From positions 1,736,001 through 1,800,000 of the forward strand of contig CBDCCX010000006.1 of the NCBI GenBank assembly GCA_965215165.1: DNA of 64,000 nt. Direction: 5' to 3'. The notes beneath the pieces are model-generated. The model saw only the letters and a program-made list of their open reading frames with translations. It did no database searches and had not been told where the DNA came from. Shown one piece after another: positions 16,984-25,613 of the stretch. Origin of the DNA: JANQRZ01 sp965215165 (GTDB lineage Bacteria; Bacteroidota; Rhodothermia; Rhodothermales; JANQRZ01). The position numbers were made by a program, and so were the translations under genes. Position 1 is the first letter of the stretch; each line of letters starts with the position of its first letter.

Positions 16984-17568
16984 CTAGACTTTCCGCGTCG
17001 GCAGCCCGGCGGGCTTGACCCCGGCCGGCTTCGCCCTGCCCTTCGAGGCGGCACCGGTCGGCTTCGCCGTCGGCCTGCGCCAGAGGGGGACGGACGAGCA
17101 CGGCTCGCCGTACATCAGCTTCTTCGCTACGGCTTGCAGCTTCTGGGTCGCAACCAGGTACGCCACCTCCGGCACGACGGCGCTCCCGCAGCCCTTGATG
17201 ACGACCGGCTTGTCCTCGTAGATCGACCAGTCCTCGGCGTCGAGCGCCCGGACGAAGTGGTCCCGCACCAGGTCCGCCGCCCGGCCGTGCGCCACCGACG
17301 CCGCGTGCCCGGCGAGCTTCGAGGCGACCAGCATCGCGGCCCACGTCGGGATGATGGCGTCGGTCGAGCAGAAGACGGCGACGTGCTGTCCGTCGTACTG
17401 CGCCCAGTCGTGCGCCTTCATCGCCTCGCGGAAGGGCACCTCGCGCAGCACCAAGCCCTCGACCAGGTGCGGGGCGAGGTCGAACTCGGCGACGGGCCGG
17501 CCGTCCCACAGGTCGTCGAGGTTGTAGAGGGCGATGTCACTCTCGGCGACGCGGTTGGTAATCTCCAT
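16984..17568 (-). CDS. DUF2480 family protein
   Basis: 194 residues. MEITNRVAESDIALYNLDD, LREVPFREAMKAHDWAQYDGQ, VAVFCSTDAIIPTWAAMLV, VVIKGCGSAVVPEVAYLVATQ and MYGEPCSSVPLWRR follow the DUF2480 pattern, a family I know mainly from Bacteroidota, often close to SUF iron-sulfur assembly genes. Three Cys sites (FCST, KGCG, EPCSS) are good metal or cluster ligand candidates. A basic, Lys/Pro/Ala-rich tail (about 168-194) is probably disordered. The gene lies 12 bases after the cysteine desulfurase and abuts the SDR gene. The operon supports a link with sulfur or Fe-S metabolism, but function is unproven. Confidence 0.85.
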   Translation of the reverse strand: MEITNRVAESDIALYNLDDLWDGRPVAEFDLAPHLVEGLVLREVPFREAMKAHDWAQYDGQHVAVFCSTDAIIPTWAAMLVASKLAGHAASVAHGRAADLVRDHFVRALDAEDWSIYEDKPVVIKGCGSAVVPEVAYLVATQKLQAVAKKLMYGEPCSSVPLWRRPTAKPTGAASKGRAKPAGVKPAGLPTRKV

Positions 17569-17580
17569 GCGGACTCTGGG

Positions 17581-18741
17581 TTAGACAGAAATGGGGGCTG
17601 CCCCGATGGTGTCGAGGGCGGTAGCGACTTCTTCGACGGCGCGGTCGATCTGTTCCTCGGTCGTGAAGCGGCCGGCGGAGAAGCGGACCGACGCGAAGGC
17701 CTCGGCGTCGCTCAGCCCCATGGCGGTGAGGACGTGGCTCGGCGCAGCGGCGGCGGTCTGGCACGCGCTGCCGGTCGAGACGGCGAGGCCGCGCATCGCG
17801 GGCAGGAGGTCGCGCGTTTTGACGCCGGCGAAGAGGAGATTGGCCGTGTTGGGCAGCCGGTGCGCGGTCGAGCCGTTGACACGGACGCCGGGGCGGGCGA
17901 GCAAGGCAGCTTCGAGCCGGTCGCGGAGCGCAGCGAGACGCGTGGCTTCGGCGTCGAGGTGTGCGCCCCCGATCTCCGCCGCCTTCCCGAAGCCGACGAT
18001 GCCCGGCACGTTGAGCGTCCCGCTCCTCAGACCGCCCTCGTGCCCGCCGCCGACGACGATGGGCGCGAGCCGGACGCGCGGACCCCGCCGCCGCCGGTAC
18101 AGCGCGCCGACGCCCTTCGGGCCGTAGCACTTGTGGGCCGAGCACGCCAGCAGGTCGACCCCTACCGCCTCGACGTCGACCGGAATCTTGCCGACGGCCT
18201 GCGTCGCGTCGGTCATCGCGAGGGCACCGCGCGCGTGGGCGATCTCGGCGATGGCCTGGACCGGTTGAATGACGCCAGTCTCGTTGTTGGCCCACATCAC
18301 GGCCACCATCAGCGTCTCGTCGGTGACGGCGTCGCGCAGCGCGTCGAGGTCGAGCCGGCCGTCTGGACCGACGCCCAGAACCGTGACCACCGCCCCTCTC
18401 GCCTCCGCCGCCTCACACGCCTTGAGCACCGCTTTGTGCTCCGTGGCGACGGTGACGAGGTGGCTTCGCTTGCCCCGGTACGCCTCGACGGCTCCGCCGA
18501 TGGCGAGGCCCACGGCTTCGGTCGCGCCGCCGGTGAAGACGAGCGTTTCCGGCGTAGCCCCGAGCAGGCCCGCGAGCCGCTCTCGCGCGTGCGTCACCAG
18601 CTCGTCGGCCGCCCAGCCGAAGGCGTGCCCGTCGGAGGACGGGTTACCGAAGTGCTCGGTGAAGGTCGGCAGCATGGCCTCGAGCACCGCAGGGTCGACG
18701 GGCGTCGTGGCGTTGTAGTCGAGGTAGATCGGTGCGGGCAT
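17581..18741 (-). CDS. Cysteine desulfurase (NifS/IscS family, class V aminotransferase)
   Basis: 386 residues from the ATG at 18741 (a further upstream start at 18786 adds 15 residues and is less likely). PLP enzyme that takes sulfur from cysteine, leaving alanine, and holds it as a persulfide for Fe-S clusters or thiolation. Features: IYLDYNATTPVDP at the N-terminus, HFGNPSSDGHAFG, ATEHKAVLKACE, the PLP lysine in SAHKCYGPKG (Lys204), GGGHEGGLRSGTLNVPGIVG, and the catalytic cysteine in STGSACQTA (Cys327). First gene of the three-gene operon with DUF2480 and the SDR. No scaffold (IscU/SufU) or SUF genes are adjacent in the window. Confidence 0.95.
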   Translation of the reverse strand: MPAPIYLDYNATTPVDPAVLEAMLPTFTEHFGNPSSDGHAFGWAADELVTHARERLAGLLGATPETLVFTGGATEAVGLAIGGAVEAYRGKRSHLVTVATEHKAVLKACEAAEARGAVVTVLGVGPDGRLDLDALRDAVTDETLMVAVMWANNETGVIQPVQAIAEIAHARGALAMTDATQAVGKIPVDVEAVGVDLLACSAHKCYGPKGVGALYRRRRGPRVRLAPIVVGGGHEGGLRSGTLNVPGIVGFGKAAEIGGAHLDAEATRLAALRDRLEAALLARPGVRVNGSTAHRLPNTANLLFAGVKTRDLLPAMRGLAVSTGSACQTAAAAPSHVLTAMGLSDAEAFASVRFSAGRFTTEEQIDRAVEEVATALDTIGAAPISV

Positions 18742-18837
18742 GACGTCGGGCGTCGGGTGGGCGGTCCGGTTGTACCGGCCAGGCACCGGGCGGTTTGCCT
18801 ACGTAGCTTTCCGAGCTTCGCACCCGATCCCTGCGCC

Positions 18838-20829
18838 ATGAGCACGCCCCCCCCGCCCGCCGTCTCCCGCCCGCGCCGGCTGCTGTTCACCGGCCTGATG
18901 CTGCTGATCCCCGTGCTGTTCTTCGCGCTCCTCGAGGGCGGCCTCCGGCTCAGCGGCTACGGCGACGACTACCCGCTCTTCGTCCCGGTCGAGGGCTACC
19001 CCGAGTACCTCGTCCAGAACCGCGAGGTCGCCCGCCGCTACTTCGCGCAGCAGGCGACCGTCCCGACCGCGCTCCACGACGTGTTCCACACCGAGAAGGG
19101 GGACGACGAGGTCCGCCTCTTCGTCCAGGGCGGCTCGACGGCGGCGGGTTTCCCGTTCTACCACGGCGGCGCGTTCTCCCGGATGCTCGAGCACCGCCTC
19201 CAGCAGACCTTCCCGGACCGCACCGTCGAGGTCGTCAACACGGCGATGGCGGCCGTCAACTCGTACACGCTCCTCGACCTCGCCCCGGAGATCGTCGCCC
19301 AACGCCCCGACGCCGTCCTGATCTACGCCGGGCACAACGAGTACTACGGCGCGCTCGGAGTCGGCTCGACGGAGTCGCTCGGCTCGTTCCGAGGCCTCGT
19401 CAACACCTACCTCCGTTTAAGGCGGTTTCGGACGGTGCAGCTTCTCCGCAACGCGCTCTCCGGCGCGGCCGGGCTGTTCGCCGAGGCCCCCGAGGGCGCG
19501 GGCGAGGGGACGCTGATGGCGCGGATGGTCGGCGAGCAGGTCATCCCCTACGGCTCGCCCGCGTTCGAGATCGGGCTGCGGCAGTTCCGCTCCAACCTCT
19601 CGGACCTGCTTGCGGTCTACGAGCGCGCCGGCGTCCCCGTCTTCGTCTCGACCATCGCCTCGAACGAGCGCGACCAGCGGCCCTTCGAGACCGTCTTCGC
19701 CGACGACACCGACCGGGCGGCGTGGCAGCGAACCTACCGCGCCGGGGTCGAGGCCCTCGGGCGCGGCGATGCCCGAGCGGCCGAGGCCCAGCTCGAGGAG
19801 GCCGTTCGCGGAGACTCGCTCGCGGCCGACGGTTTCTACGCGCTCGGCCGCGCGGAGGAGGCCGCCGGCGACACGACCGCCGCCCGCACCGCCTACCGCG
19901 CCGCGCGCGACCGCGACGCCCTGCGCTTCCGCGCGCCCGGCGTCTTCAACGAGATCATCCGCGAGGCCGCCGCCGCGCACGGGGCCACCGTCGTCGACGC
20001 CGAGGCCGCGATCCGCCGCGCCGCGCCGGGCGGGATCGTCGGCCGCGAGCACATGCTCGAGCACCTCCACCCGACCGTCGACGGCACCTTCCTCATCGCC
20101 GACGCCTTCTACGACGCGCTCCAGCAGACCGCGCTCCTCGGCGGAGGCGACCCCGTGCCCGAGGCCGAGGCGCGGCGCAGCCTGCTCCTCACCCCGGCCG
20201 ACTCGCTCGTCGGCCTCCTGCGCGTCCGCAAGCTGATGGGCGGCTGGCCGTTCCAGCCCCGCGACGCCCCCCGCCGCCGCCTCGACACGCTGACCGTGCG
20301 GACCGGCTTCGACGAGGTCGTGATGGCTCTCTACACGAGCGAGGAGACCTGGCTGGAGGCGACCGAGAAGCTGGCGAGCTACTACGAGCGCGAGGGCGAC
20401 GAGGCCCATGCCGTGCAGGCCCGCGAGGCGATGATTGCCTCCTACCCGATGCTGGCCGAGCCGTACCTCGGCCTCGCTGGGCTCTACATGCGCGCCCGCC
20501 GCCTCGACCAAGCCGAGCGACTCTTCGAGCAAGCCGCCCGCCGCGACGACACCCCGGCCATCCCGCTCTCGATGCTCGGGGCCATCGCGCTCGAACGCGG
20601 CCGCACCGCCGAGGCCATCGCCCTGCTGGAACGCTCGCGCGAGCTAGGACCCGGGAACCCGCAGACGCTCTACAACCTCAGCGGAGCCTACGCCCTCAGC
20701 CGCCGCTACGCCGACGCCCGCCGGACCGTCACAGCGCTGCTCGCCGTCCAACCGGCCCACACCGGCGGCCGGCAGCTCCTCGCCAGCCTGCCCGGCCCCG
20801 AGAGCGGCGCACAGCGAGACGCTCAGTAG
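18838..20829 (+). CDS. Membrane-anchored SGNH/GDSL hydrolase with TPR domain
   Basis: 663 residues from the ATG at 18838 (the frame is open far upstream, but that part is antisense to other genes). One N-terminal membrane segment (about residues 14-36, LLFTGLMLLIPVLFFALL) is followed by an SGNH-type hydrolase domain. FVQGGSTAAGFP holds the nucleophile-position Ser100, YAGHNEYYGALG matches block III, and EHLHPT holds His411. A small repeat-rich helical insert lies at about 295-360. The C-terminal third (about 500-640) has TPR-like helices such as AEPYLGLAGLYMRARRLDQA. The substrate is unknown; related proteins act on acyl groups of surface glycans. It converges with SxtJ, overlapping by 7 bases. 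Confidence 0.85.
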   Translation: MSTPPPPAVSRPRRLLFTGLMLLIPVLFFALLEGGLRLSGYGDDYPLFVPVEGYPEYLVQNREVARRYFAQQATVPTALHDVFHTEKGDDEVRLFVQGGSTAAGFPFYHGGAFSRMLEHRLQQTFPDRTVEVVNTAMAAVNSYTLLDLAPEIVAQRPDAVLIYAGHNEYYGALGVGSTESLGSFRGLVNTYLRLRRFRTVQLLRNALSGAAGLFAEAPEGAGEGTLMARMVGEQVIPYGSPAFEIGLRQFRSNLSDLLAVYERAGVPVFVSTIASNERDQRPFETVFADDTDRAAWQRTYRAGVEALGRGDARAAEAQLEEAVRGDSLAADGFYALGRAEEAAGDTTAARTAYRAARDRDALRFRAPGVFNEIIREAAAAHGATVVDAEAAIRRAAPGGIVGREHMLEHLHPTVDGTFLIADAFYDALQQTALLGGGDPVPEAEARRSLLLTPADSLVGLLRVRKLMGGWPFQPRDAPRRRLDTLTVRTGFDEVVMALYTSEETWLEATEKLASYYEREGDEAHAVQAREAMIASYPMLAEPYLGLAGLYMRARRLDQAERLFEQAARRDDTPAIPLSMLGAIALERGRTAEAIALLERSRELGPGNPQTLYNLSGAYALSRRYADARRTVTALLAVQPAHTGGRQLLASLPGPESGAQRDAQ

Positions 20830-21263
20830 TACCGCTCGAGTCGCTCCGCGCCGCCGCTCGGCTCCTTCGGCAGCCAGTAGGTCGGAGCCTCGCGGTCGAA
20901 GCGGAGGCGGAGCAGGTCTTTGCCGACGAGCCGGAGCGCGAGGCCGATGGGGACGACCAGGAGCACGAACACGAGCGTCAGCAGCACGCGCGTCATCACG
21001 AACCCGAGGACGACGGCCAGCCCCATCCACCCCTTGAAGACGGGCCGCAGAATCGTCGGCGCGAGCAGGCCCAGCACGACGAGCGCGCTCCCCACCCCGC
21101 CCAGCCCTGCCGCCCACGGCGTGAGCGCCCACCCGTGCCGCCACCCGATCCCTGCGGCGATCCCGGCGAAGACACCGCCTACGACCAGACCGAAGCTGCG
21201 GAGCGCGCGGCGGCCGGTATCGAGGGCACGGATCTCCTCCGTGATGGCGCGAAGGGCAGTCAC
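20823..21263 (-). CDS. SxtJ-like membrane protein
   Basis: 146 residues, starting at GTG 21263, one base after the stop of the DUF5989 gene. Hydrophobic segments at about 23-42, 47-70, 78-97 and 90-112 suggest three or four membrane helices. The C-terminal tail with FDREAPTYWLPKEPSGGAERLERYY (abridged) resembles the SxtJ family (TYW..K/R-P followed by an aromatic end). Function is unknown; SxtJ genes typically travel with DUF5989 and SGNH hydrolase genes, and often a carbamoyltransferase, which is not present here. The 3' end overlaps the convergent SGNH gene. Confidence 0.75.
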   Translation of the reverse strand: MTALRAITEEIRALDTGRRALRSFGLVVGGVFAGIAAGIGWRHGWALTPWAAGLGGVGSALVVLGLLAPTILRPVFKGWMGLAVVLGFVMTRVLLTLVFVLLVVPIGLALRLVGKDLLRLRFDREAPTYWLPKEPSGGAERLERYY

Positions 21264-21264
21264 A

Positions 21265-21423
21265 TCAGAAGAGTGAGTAGATGAACGGGGCCAGCGCCGA
21301 GCCCTGCGTCAGCACGATCAGCAGGCTCAGCACGACGAGCACCACGACGATCGGGGCGAGCCAGTACTTCTTGCGGACGCGCAGGAAGCTCCAGAACTCG
21401 CGGAGGATCGAGACCTTTCCCAT
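21265..21423 (-). CDS. DUF5989 family small membrane protein
   Basis: 52 residues. It opens MGKVSILREFWSFLRVRKKY, continues with a single membrane helix (WLAPIVVVLVVLSLLIVL) and closes TQGSALAPFIYSLF. This is the characteristic compact form of DUF5989, usually encoded next to SxtJ. It starts at ATG 21423 and is separated from the SxtJ GTG by one base, so the pair is coupled. Function is unknown. Two 21-bp direct repeats lie just upstream of the start. Confidence 0.8.
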   Translation of the reverse strand: MGKVSILREFWSFLRVRKKYWLAPIVVVLVVLSLLIVLTQGSALAPFIYSLF

Positions 21424-21426
21424 GAG

Positions 21427-21468
21427 CGGTAGCGGTTGGAAGCGGCGCGGTAGCGGTTGGAAGCGGCT
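21427..21468. repeat. 21-bp tandem duplication upstream of DUF5989
   Basis: CGGTAGCGGTTGGAAGCGGC plus one base occurs at 21427-21447 and 21448-21468 with one mismatch. It sits 4 bases from the ATG of the DUF5989 gene, in its leader. Confidence 0.8.
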
Positions 21469-21592
21469 CGGAAGGTACCGACACCGGGTTTCGCAGTGGG
21501 TTCCGCCGCGTCACGCCGCTCCCCTATGCAGGGTGCTGGTGCGATTTTGCCTTGGGGCTTGCGCTGCCGGAGAGATTATGATATCATTACCC

Positions 21593-21608
21593 ATGTAAGC
21601 GCTTACAT
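21593..21608. promoter_or_regulatory. Palindromic LacI-family operator
   Basis: ATGTAAGCGCTTACAT is a perfect 16-bp palindrome with the central CG step typical of LacI/MalR-type operators. It lies 22 bases before the GTG of the LacI-family gene. A plausible -10 TATGAT (21577-21582) is just upstream, so a bound repressor would sit at about the transcript start. I found no second copy in the window, which points to autoregulation plus control of the downstream glucan genes by readthrough. Confidence 0.8.
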
Positions 21609-21629
21609 CTTTCTTGCACCGCCCCCGCC

Positions 21630-22700
21630 GTGGCCCTCACGATCTACGACATTGCCGAGCGCGCCGGCGTCTCCATCGCCACCGTCTCGCGCGTCTTCAC
21701 CGGGCGCGCCCGCGTGGCCGAGGCGACGCGCGAGCGCGTCTTCGCCGTCGCCGACGAGTTGGGCTACGCGCCCAACGTCTCGGCCCGCAGCCTCGCCCGG
21801 CAGAGCACCCGCGTCGTCTCGGCCGTCGTGCCGATGCTGACCTCGTACTTCTTCATGGAGCTGATTCGCGGCGTCCAGGACCGCCTCTCGGAGATCGACT
21901 ACGACCTGCTCGTCTACGCCTCGCGCGCGCCCGAGGAGGTCGACACCCAGCTCGGCCGCGCCGTCCAGAAGGGCCGCGCCGACGGCGTCCTGCTGTGCTC
22001 CACGCCGCTCACCGAGCGCCGGGCGCGGAGCCTCCGCGCCAGCGGCCTCCCGACGGTCCTGGTGGACTCGGTCCATCCGGGCTTCGACTCGGTCTCGGTC
22101 GACAACCACGCCGGCGGGCGGACGGCCGCCGAGCACCTGCTCGAGCACGGGTACCGGCGCATCGCGATGATTGCACCCAACCCGGTGTCGGTGCCGGGTG
22201 CGGAGCGCCGGGCGGGCTACGAGGAGGCGCTGCAGGTGGCCGGCCTGTCGGTCGATCCCGCGCTCGTCGTGGCGAGTGCCGACGCGGGGCAGCACGGCTA
22301 CACGCGCGAGGCCGGCTACGCCGCGATGCAGCAGCTCCTCGCCCTCGACGCGCCGCCCGACGCCGTGTTCGCCGCCTCCGACGTCCAGGCCCTCGGCGCG
22401 CTCCGCGCCGCGCGCGACGCCGGCCTGAGCGTCCCCGCCGACCTCGCCGTCGTCGGGTTCGACGACATCCGCACAAGCGCCTACGTCGGCCTCTCGACCC
22501 TCAGCCAGCCGATGTACGAGATGGGCACGCTCGCCATCGACAAGCTGCTCCAGCGCATCGGCGAGCCGGACCGTCCGGTGGCGCACACCACCTTCTCGGC
22601 CCACCTCATCGGCCGCGAGACCTGCGGGCACACCGACGACGAACCGCTCTCGACGAACGACCCTGGCCGGCCGCAACCGGTCTCCGTCGCCTATCCCTGA
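21630..22700 (+). CDS. LacI family transcriptional regulator of the glucan locus
   Basis: 356 residues, starting at GTG 21630. The N-terminal helix-turn-helix TIYDIAERAGVSIATVSRVFTGR (abridged) with the hinge helix ARSLARQST is standard LacI. The rest is a periplasmic-binding-like effector domain, with VLVDSVHPGFDSVSVDN, DAVFAASDVQALGALRAARD and VVGFDDIRTSAYVGLSTL. By context the effector is probably a maltodextrin-type sugar. A palindromic operator precedes the gene, and the TonB-dependent receptor starts 7 bases after it, so the regulator heads the locus. Confidence 0.95.
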   Translation: MALTIYDIAERAGVSIATVSRVFTGRARVAEATRERVFAVADELGYAPNVSARSLARQSTRVVSAVVPMLTSYFFMELIRGVQDRLSEIDYDLLVYASRAPEEVDTQLGRAVQKGRADGVLLCSTPLTERRARSLRASGLPTVLVDSVHPGFDSVSVDNHAGGRTAAEHLLEHGYRRIAMIAPNPVSVPGAERRAGYEEALQVAGLSVDPALVVASADAGQHGYTREAGYAAMQQLLALDAPPDAVFAASDVQALGALRAARDAGLSVPADLAVVGFDDIRTSAYVGLSTLSQPMYEMGTLAIDKLLQRIGEPDRPVAHTTFSAHLIGRETCGHTDDEPLSTNDPGRPQPVSVAYP

Positions 22701-22707
22701 ACGCCCT

Positions 22708-25536
22708 ATGCCTCACGCGTCCTCTCTCTCCCGCCTTCTCGTTCGCCTGGGCGCGCTCGCGCTGCTCGCCGTTCTCGTCGGCGGCGCAGCGTCGGCGCAG
22801 ACCGGCAAGATCCGAGGCACCGTCACCGACGCGAGCGGCGAGGGCTTGCCTGGCGTCAACGTCTTCATCGAGGGCACCACCCAGGGCACCGCCACCGACT
22901 TCGACGGCAAGTACTCCATCATCGGCCTGCGGCCCGACACCTACGACGTGGTGTTCTCCTCCGTCGGCTACCGCAACACCCGCGTCGAGGGCGTCCGCGT
23001 CAGCATCGACCTGACCACGACGATCGACGCCGAGCTGCAGGAGGACATCATCGAGGGCGAGGAAGTCGTCGTGACCGCCGAGCGGGCGCTCGTCCAGAAA
23101 GACATCACGGCGACGACGGCGTTCGTCTCGGGCGACGAGATCGACGCCCTGCCGGTCGAGAACTTCAGCGAGGTCGTCGAGCTGCAGGCCGGCGTCGTCA
23201 ACGGGCACTTCCGGGGCGGGCGCATCGGCGAGGTCGGGTATTGGGTGGACGGGCTGCCGGTCTCGGACGTCTACGACGGCGGGCTGAGCCTGTCGATCGA
23301 GAACGACATGGTGCAGGAGGCGCAGGTCGTCACTGGGGCCTTCAACGCCGAGTACGGGCAGGCGCTCTCGGGCATCGTCAACGTGGTCACGAAGGACGGC
23401 TCGGACGAGTTCGAGGGCACCTTCTCCGGCTTCCTCGGCGACTACCTCAGCGGGCAGAAAAACCTCGTCGGCGAGACCGCCATCTTCCCCGGCCTGGGCG
23501 AGATCAGCGCGACCGCCGTCCAGAACGCCGAGGGCAGCCTAGGCGGGCCGATCCTGCCGGGCCGGCTGTTCTTCTTCACCAGCGGGCGCTACTTCAAGAA
23601 CGACGGCTGGATCTTCGGCCGCGACGTCTTCCGCGCCCAGGACGTGGCCCTCAACGACACCACGCAGCGGCTCGGCTTGGTCACCCCCGGCGGCTCGGGG
23701 GACTCGTCGATGGTGGCGCTCAATCCGTTCGAGAAGGCTTCGGGCCAGTTCAAGCTGACGGCCCGGCTCGGGCGCGGGATGCGGATCGCGGCGAACGTCA
23801 TCGCCAGCCAGGAGGACTTCCAGGACTACGAGCTGGACCGCTTCTTCTTCCCCTCCTCCCAGCGCCAGAAGCGCCGCCAGGCCCTGAGCACCTACCTCAA
23901 GTGGACCCACACGCTCTCGAACGCGACCTTCTACGACCTCGGTTTCACCAACAACTACACCGAGTTCAACGATTTCCTCTTCGAGGACCCGAACGACGAG
24001 CGCTACCGCGAGGGCCGGTACTTCGAGTTCATCGACCCGCTCCAGACCAGCGGCTTCCGGATCGGCGGGACCGACAACAGGCGCTTCCGCCGCTCGACCA
24101 ATACCCTCCTCGCCAAGCTCGACGTGACGAGCCAGGTCAACGAAGCGAACCTCGTCAAGGTCGGCGTCGAGGGCCGCTACCACACGCTCGACTTCGCCGA
24201 CGAGTTCGTCGTGGTGATCGACGAGGCGGGGCAGACGCCCGAGGGCCGGCGGCAGTTCGTCGCCGACAACGGGCGCTACCGCTACCACCCCGTCGAGGTC
24301 TCGGGCTACGTCCAGGACAAAATCGAGCTGGGCGGCCTGATCATCAACGCGGGGGTCCGGCTCGACTTCTTCGACTCCAACGGCGTCGTCTTCCGCGACC
24401 CGCGCGACCCCCAGGCGGTCTTCCTCGAGAACCGCCTCGTACTCCGCGACGAGGCCGGCGACCCGATCCTCGACGAGCGGGGCAACCTCCAGCCGGGCCT
24501 CGACGAGAACGGCCGGCTCGACTACACGCCGGAGCGCTACTTCGAGGCCGCCGAGTCGACGTGGAAGCTCTCGCCCCGCCTCGGGGTGGCCTTCCCGATC
24601 ACCGAGGGCGGCGTGGTCCACTTCTCATACGGCCAGTTTTTCCAGGTGCCCAACTTCGAGCTGCTCTACCAGAACCCGTACTTCACGCTCGGCTCCGGCG
24701 GCTCCGGGCTTATCGGCCTGGTCGGGAACGCGAACCTCAAGCCCGAGGAGACCATCTCCGGCGAGATCGGGCTGAAGCAGACGCTCTCCCAAAGTTCGGT
24801 CATCGAGGTGACGGCCTACTACCGCAACATCCGCAACCTGACAGGCACCGCCACCGACCCGATCCGCGTGGAGGGGTCGTCGGCCCGCTACGGCCGCCTC
24901 GTCAACTCGGACTTCGGCTTCGTGCGCGGCTTCATCGCCCGCTTCGACCAGCGCATCGGGCGCGACCTCTACGCCGGGTTCGACTACACCTTCCAGGTCG
25001 CCCGCTCGAACGCCTCCGACCCCGACCAGGCCTACAACGCCGCCGCTGGCGAAGGCCCGCTCGAGCAGCAGATCCTGCCGACCAACTGGGACCAGCGCCA
25101 CACGTTCACCGCCTCGCTGACCTACGACAACCCGCGCTTCGACGCGGGCTTCGGCCTGCTGATGAGCTACGGCTCGGGCGAGCCCTACACCCCGAACCGC
25201 TCGACGCTCCAGACTGGCACCATCGTCCCGACGCGCATCCCGCTCAACTCCGAGATCAAGCCGGCGACCGTGAACCTCAACCTGAGTGCCTACAAGACCG
25301 TCCGCCTCACCGGCGACCACAGCGTCCGGCTCTTCACCAAGATCGACAACCTGCTCGACACCCGCAACGAGAACGGCGTCTTCGGCGACACCGGCCGGGC
25401 GACCTACTCGCTCCAGCGCAACGTGGACCTCGCCACCTTCCGCGGCAACCCCAACCTCCTCAACCGGAACTACGTCCAGCCCGGCCTCTTCTCGCAGCCG
25501 CGCCGCGTCGTCGTCGGCCTGAGCTACAGCTTTTGA
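22708..25536 (+). CDS. TonB-dependent receptor with carboxypeptidase-regulatory-like domain (SusC-like)
   Basis: 942 residues. A signal peptide (to about ASAQ, residue 31) is followed by an Ig-like CarboxypepD_reg domain, GKIRGTVTDASGEGLPGVNV with TDFDGKYSI (about 33-115), then a plug domain (about 130-260; QAQVVTGAFNAEYGQALSGIVN is abridged from the diagnostic plug end). The long beta-barrel finishes RRVVVGLSYSF with a terminal aromatic. By position it should import alpha-glucan oligomers across the outer membrane using TonB energy. It is directly downstream of the LacI gene. No SusD homologue follows; the next genes are a large secreted protein and a PorV-like protein. The classical SusC assignment is therefore only approximate. 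Confidence 0.92.
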   Translation: MPHASSLSRLLVRLGALALLAVLVGGAASAQTGKIRGTVTDASGEGLPGVNVFIEGTTQGTATDFDGKYSIIGLRPDTYDVVFSSVGYRNTRVEGVRVSIDLTTTIDAELQEDIIEGEEVVVTAERALVQKDITATTAFVSGDEIDALPVENFSEVVELQAGVVNGHFRGGRIGEVGYWVDGLPVSDVYDGGLSLSIENDMVQEAQVVTGAFNAEYGQALSGIVNVVTKDGSDEFEGTFSGFLGDYLSGQKNLVGETAIFPGLGEISATAVQNAEGSLGGPILPGRLFFFTSGRYFKNDGWIFGRDVFRAQDVALNDTTQRLGLVTPGGSGDSSMVALNPFEKASGQFKLTARLGRGMRIAANVIASQEDFQDYELDRFFFPSSQRQKRRQALSTYLKWTHTLSNATFYDLGFTNNYTEFNDFLFEDPNDERYREGRYFEFIDPLQTSGFRIGGTDNRRFRRSTNTLLAKLDVTSQVNEANLVKVGVEGRYHTLDFADEFVVVIDEAGQTPEGRRQFVADNGRYRYHPVEVSGYVQDKIELGGLIINAGVRLDFFDSNGVVFRDPRDPQAVFLENRLVLRDEAGDPILDERGNLQPGLDENGRLDYTPERYFEAAESTWKLSPRLGVAFPITEGGVVHFSYGQFFQVPNFELLYQNPYFTLGSGGSGLIGLVGNANLKPEETISGEIGLKQTLSQSSVIEVTAYYRNIRNLTGTATDPIRVEGSSARYGRLVNSDFGFVRGFIARFDQRIGRDLYAGFDYTFQVARSNASDPDQAYNAAAGEGPLEQQILPTNWDQRHTFTASLTYDNPRFDAGFGLLMSYGSGEPYTPNRSTLQTGTIVPTRIPLNSEIKPATVNLNLSAYKTVRLTGDHSVRLFTKIDNLLDTRNENGVFGDTGRATYSLQRNVDLATFRGNPNLLNRNYVQPGLFSQPRRVVVGLSYSF

Positions 25537-25613
25537 GTGCTCGTTCGTCATCCCGGGCCTAGGCCCCCGCTTCCCCAAACGGCCCCGAACGACGGACCCC
25601 TGACAATCACCCT

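Noticed and set aside
16861..18837. Upstream extension of the SGNH/TPR frame by 659 codons
   Set aside because: It is antisense to the cysteine desulfurase, DUF2480 and SDR genes; the hydrophobic anchor and normal start are at 18838.
25556..25567. GGGCCTAGGCCC palindrome after the TonB receptor gene
   Set aside because: Short, with no T run and no second copy found; may be a remnant of the GTCATCCC-type element but cannot be supported.
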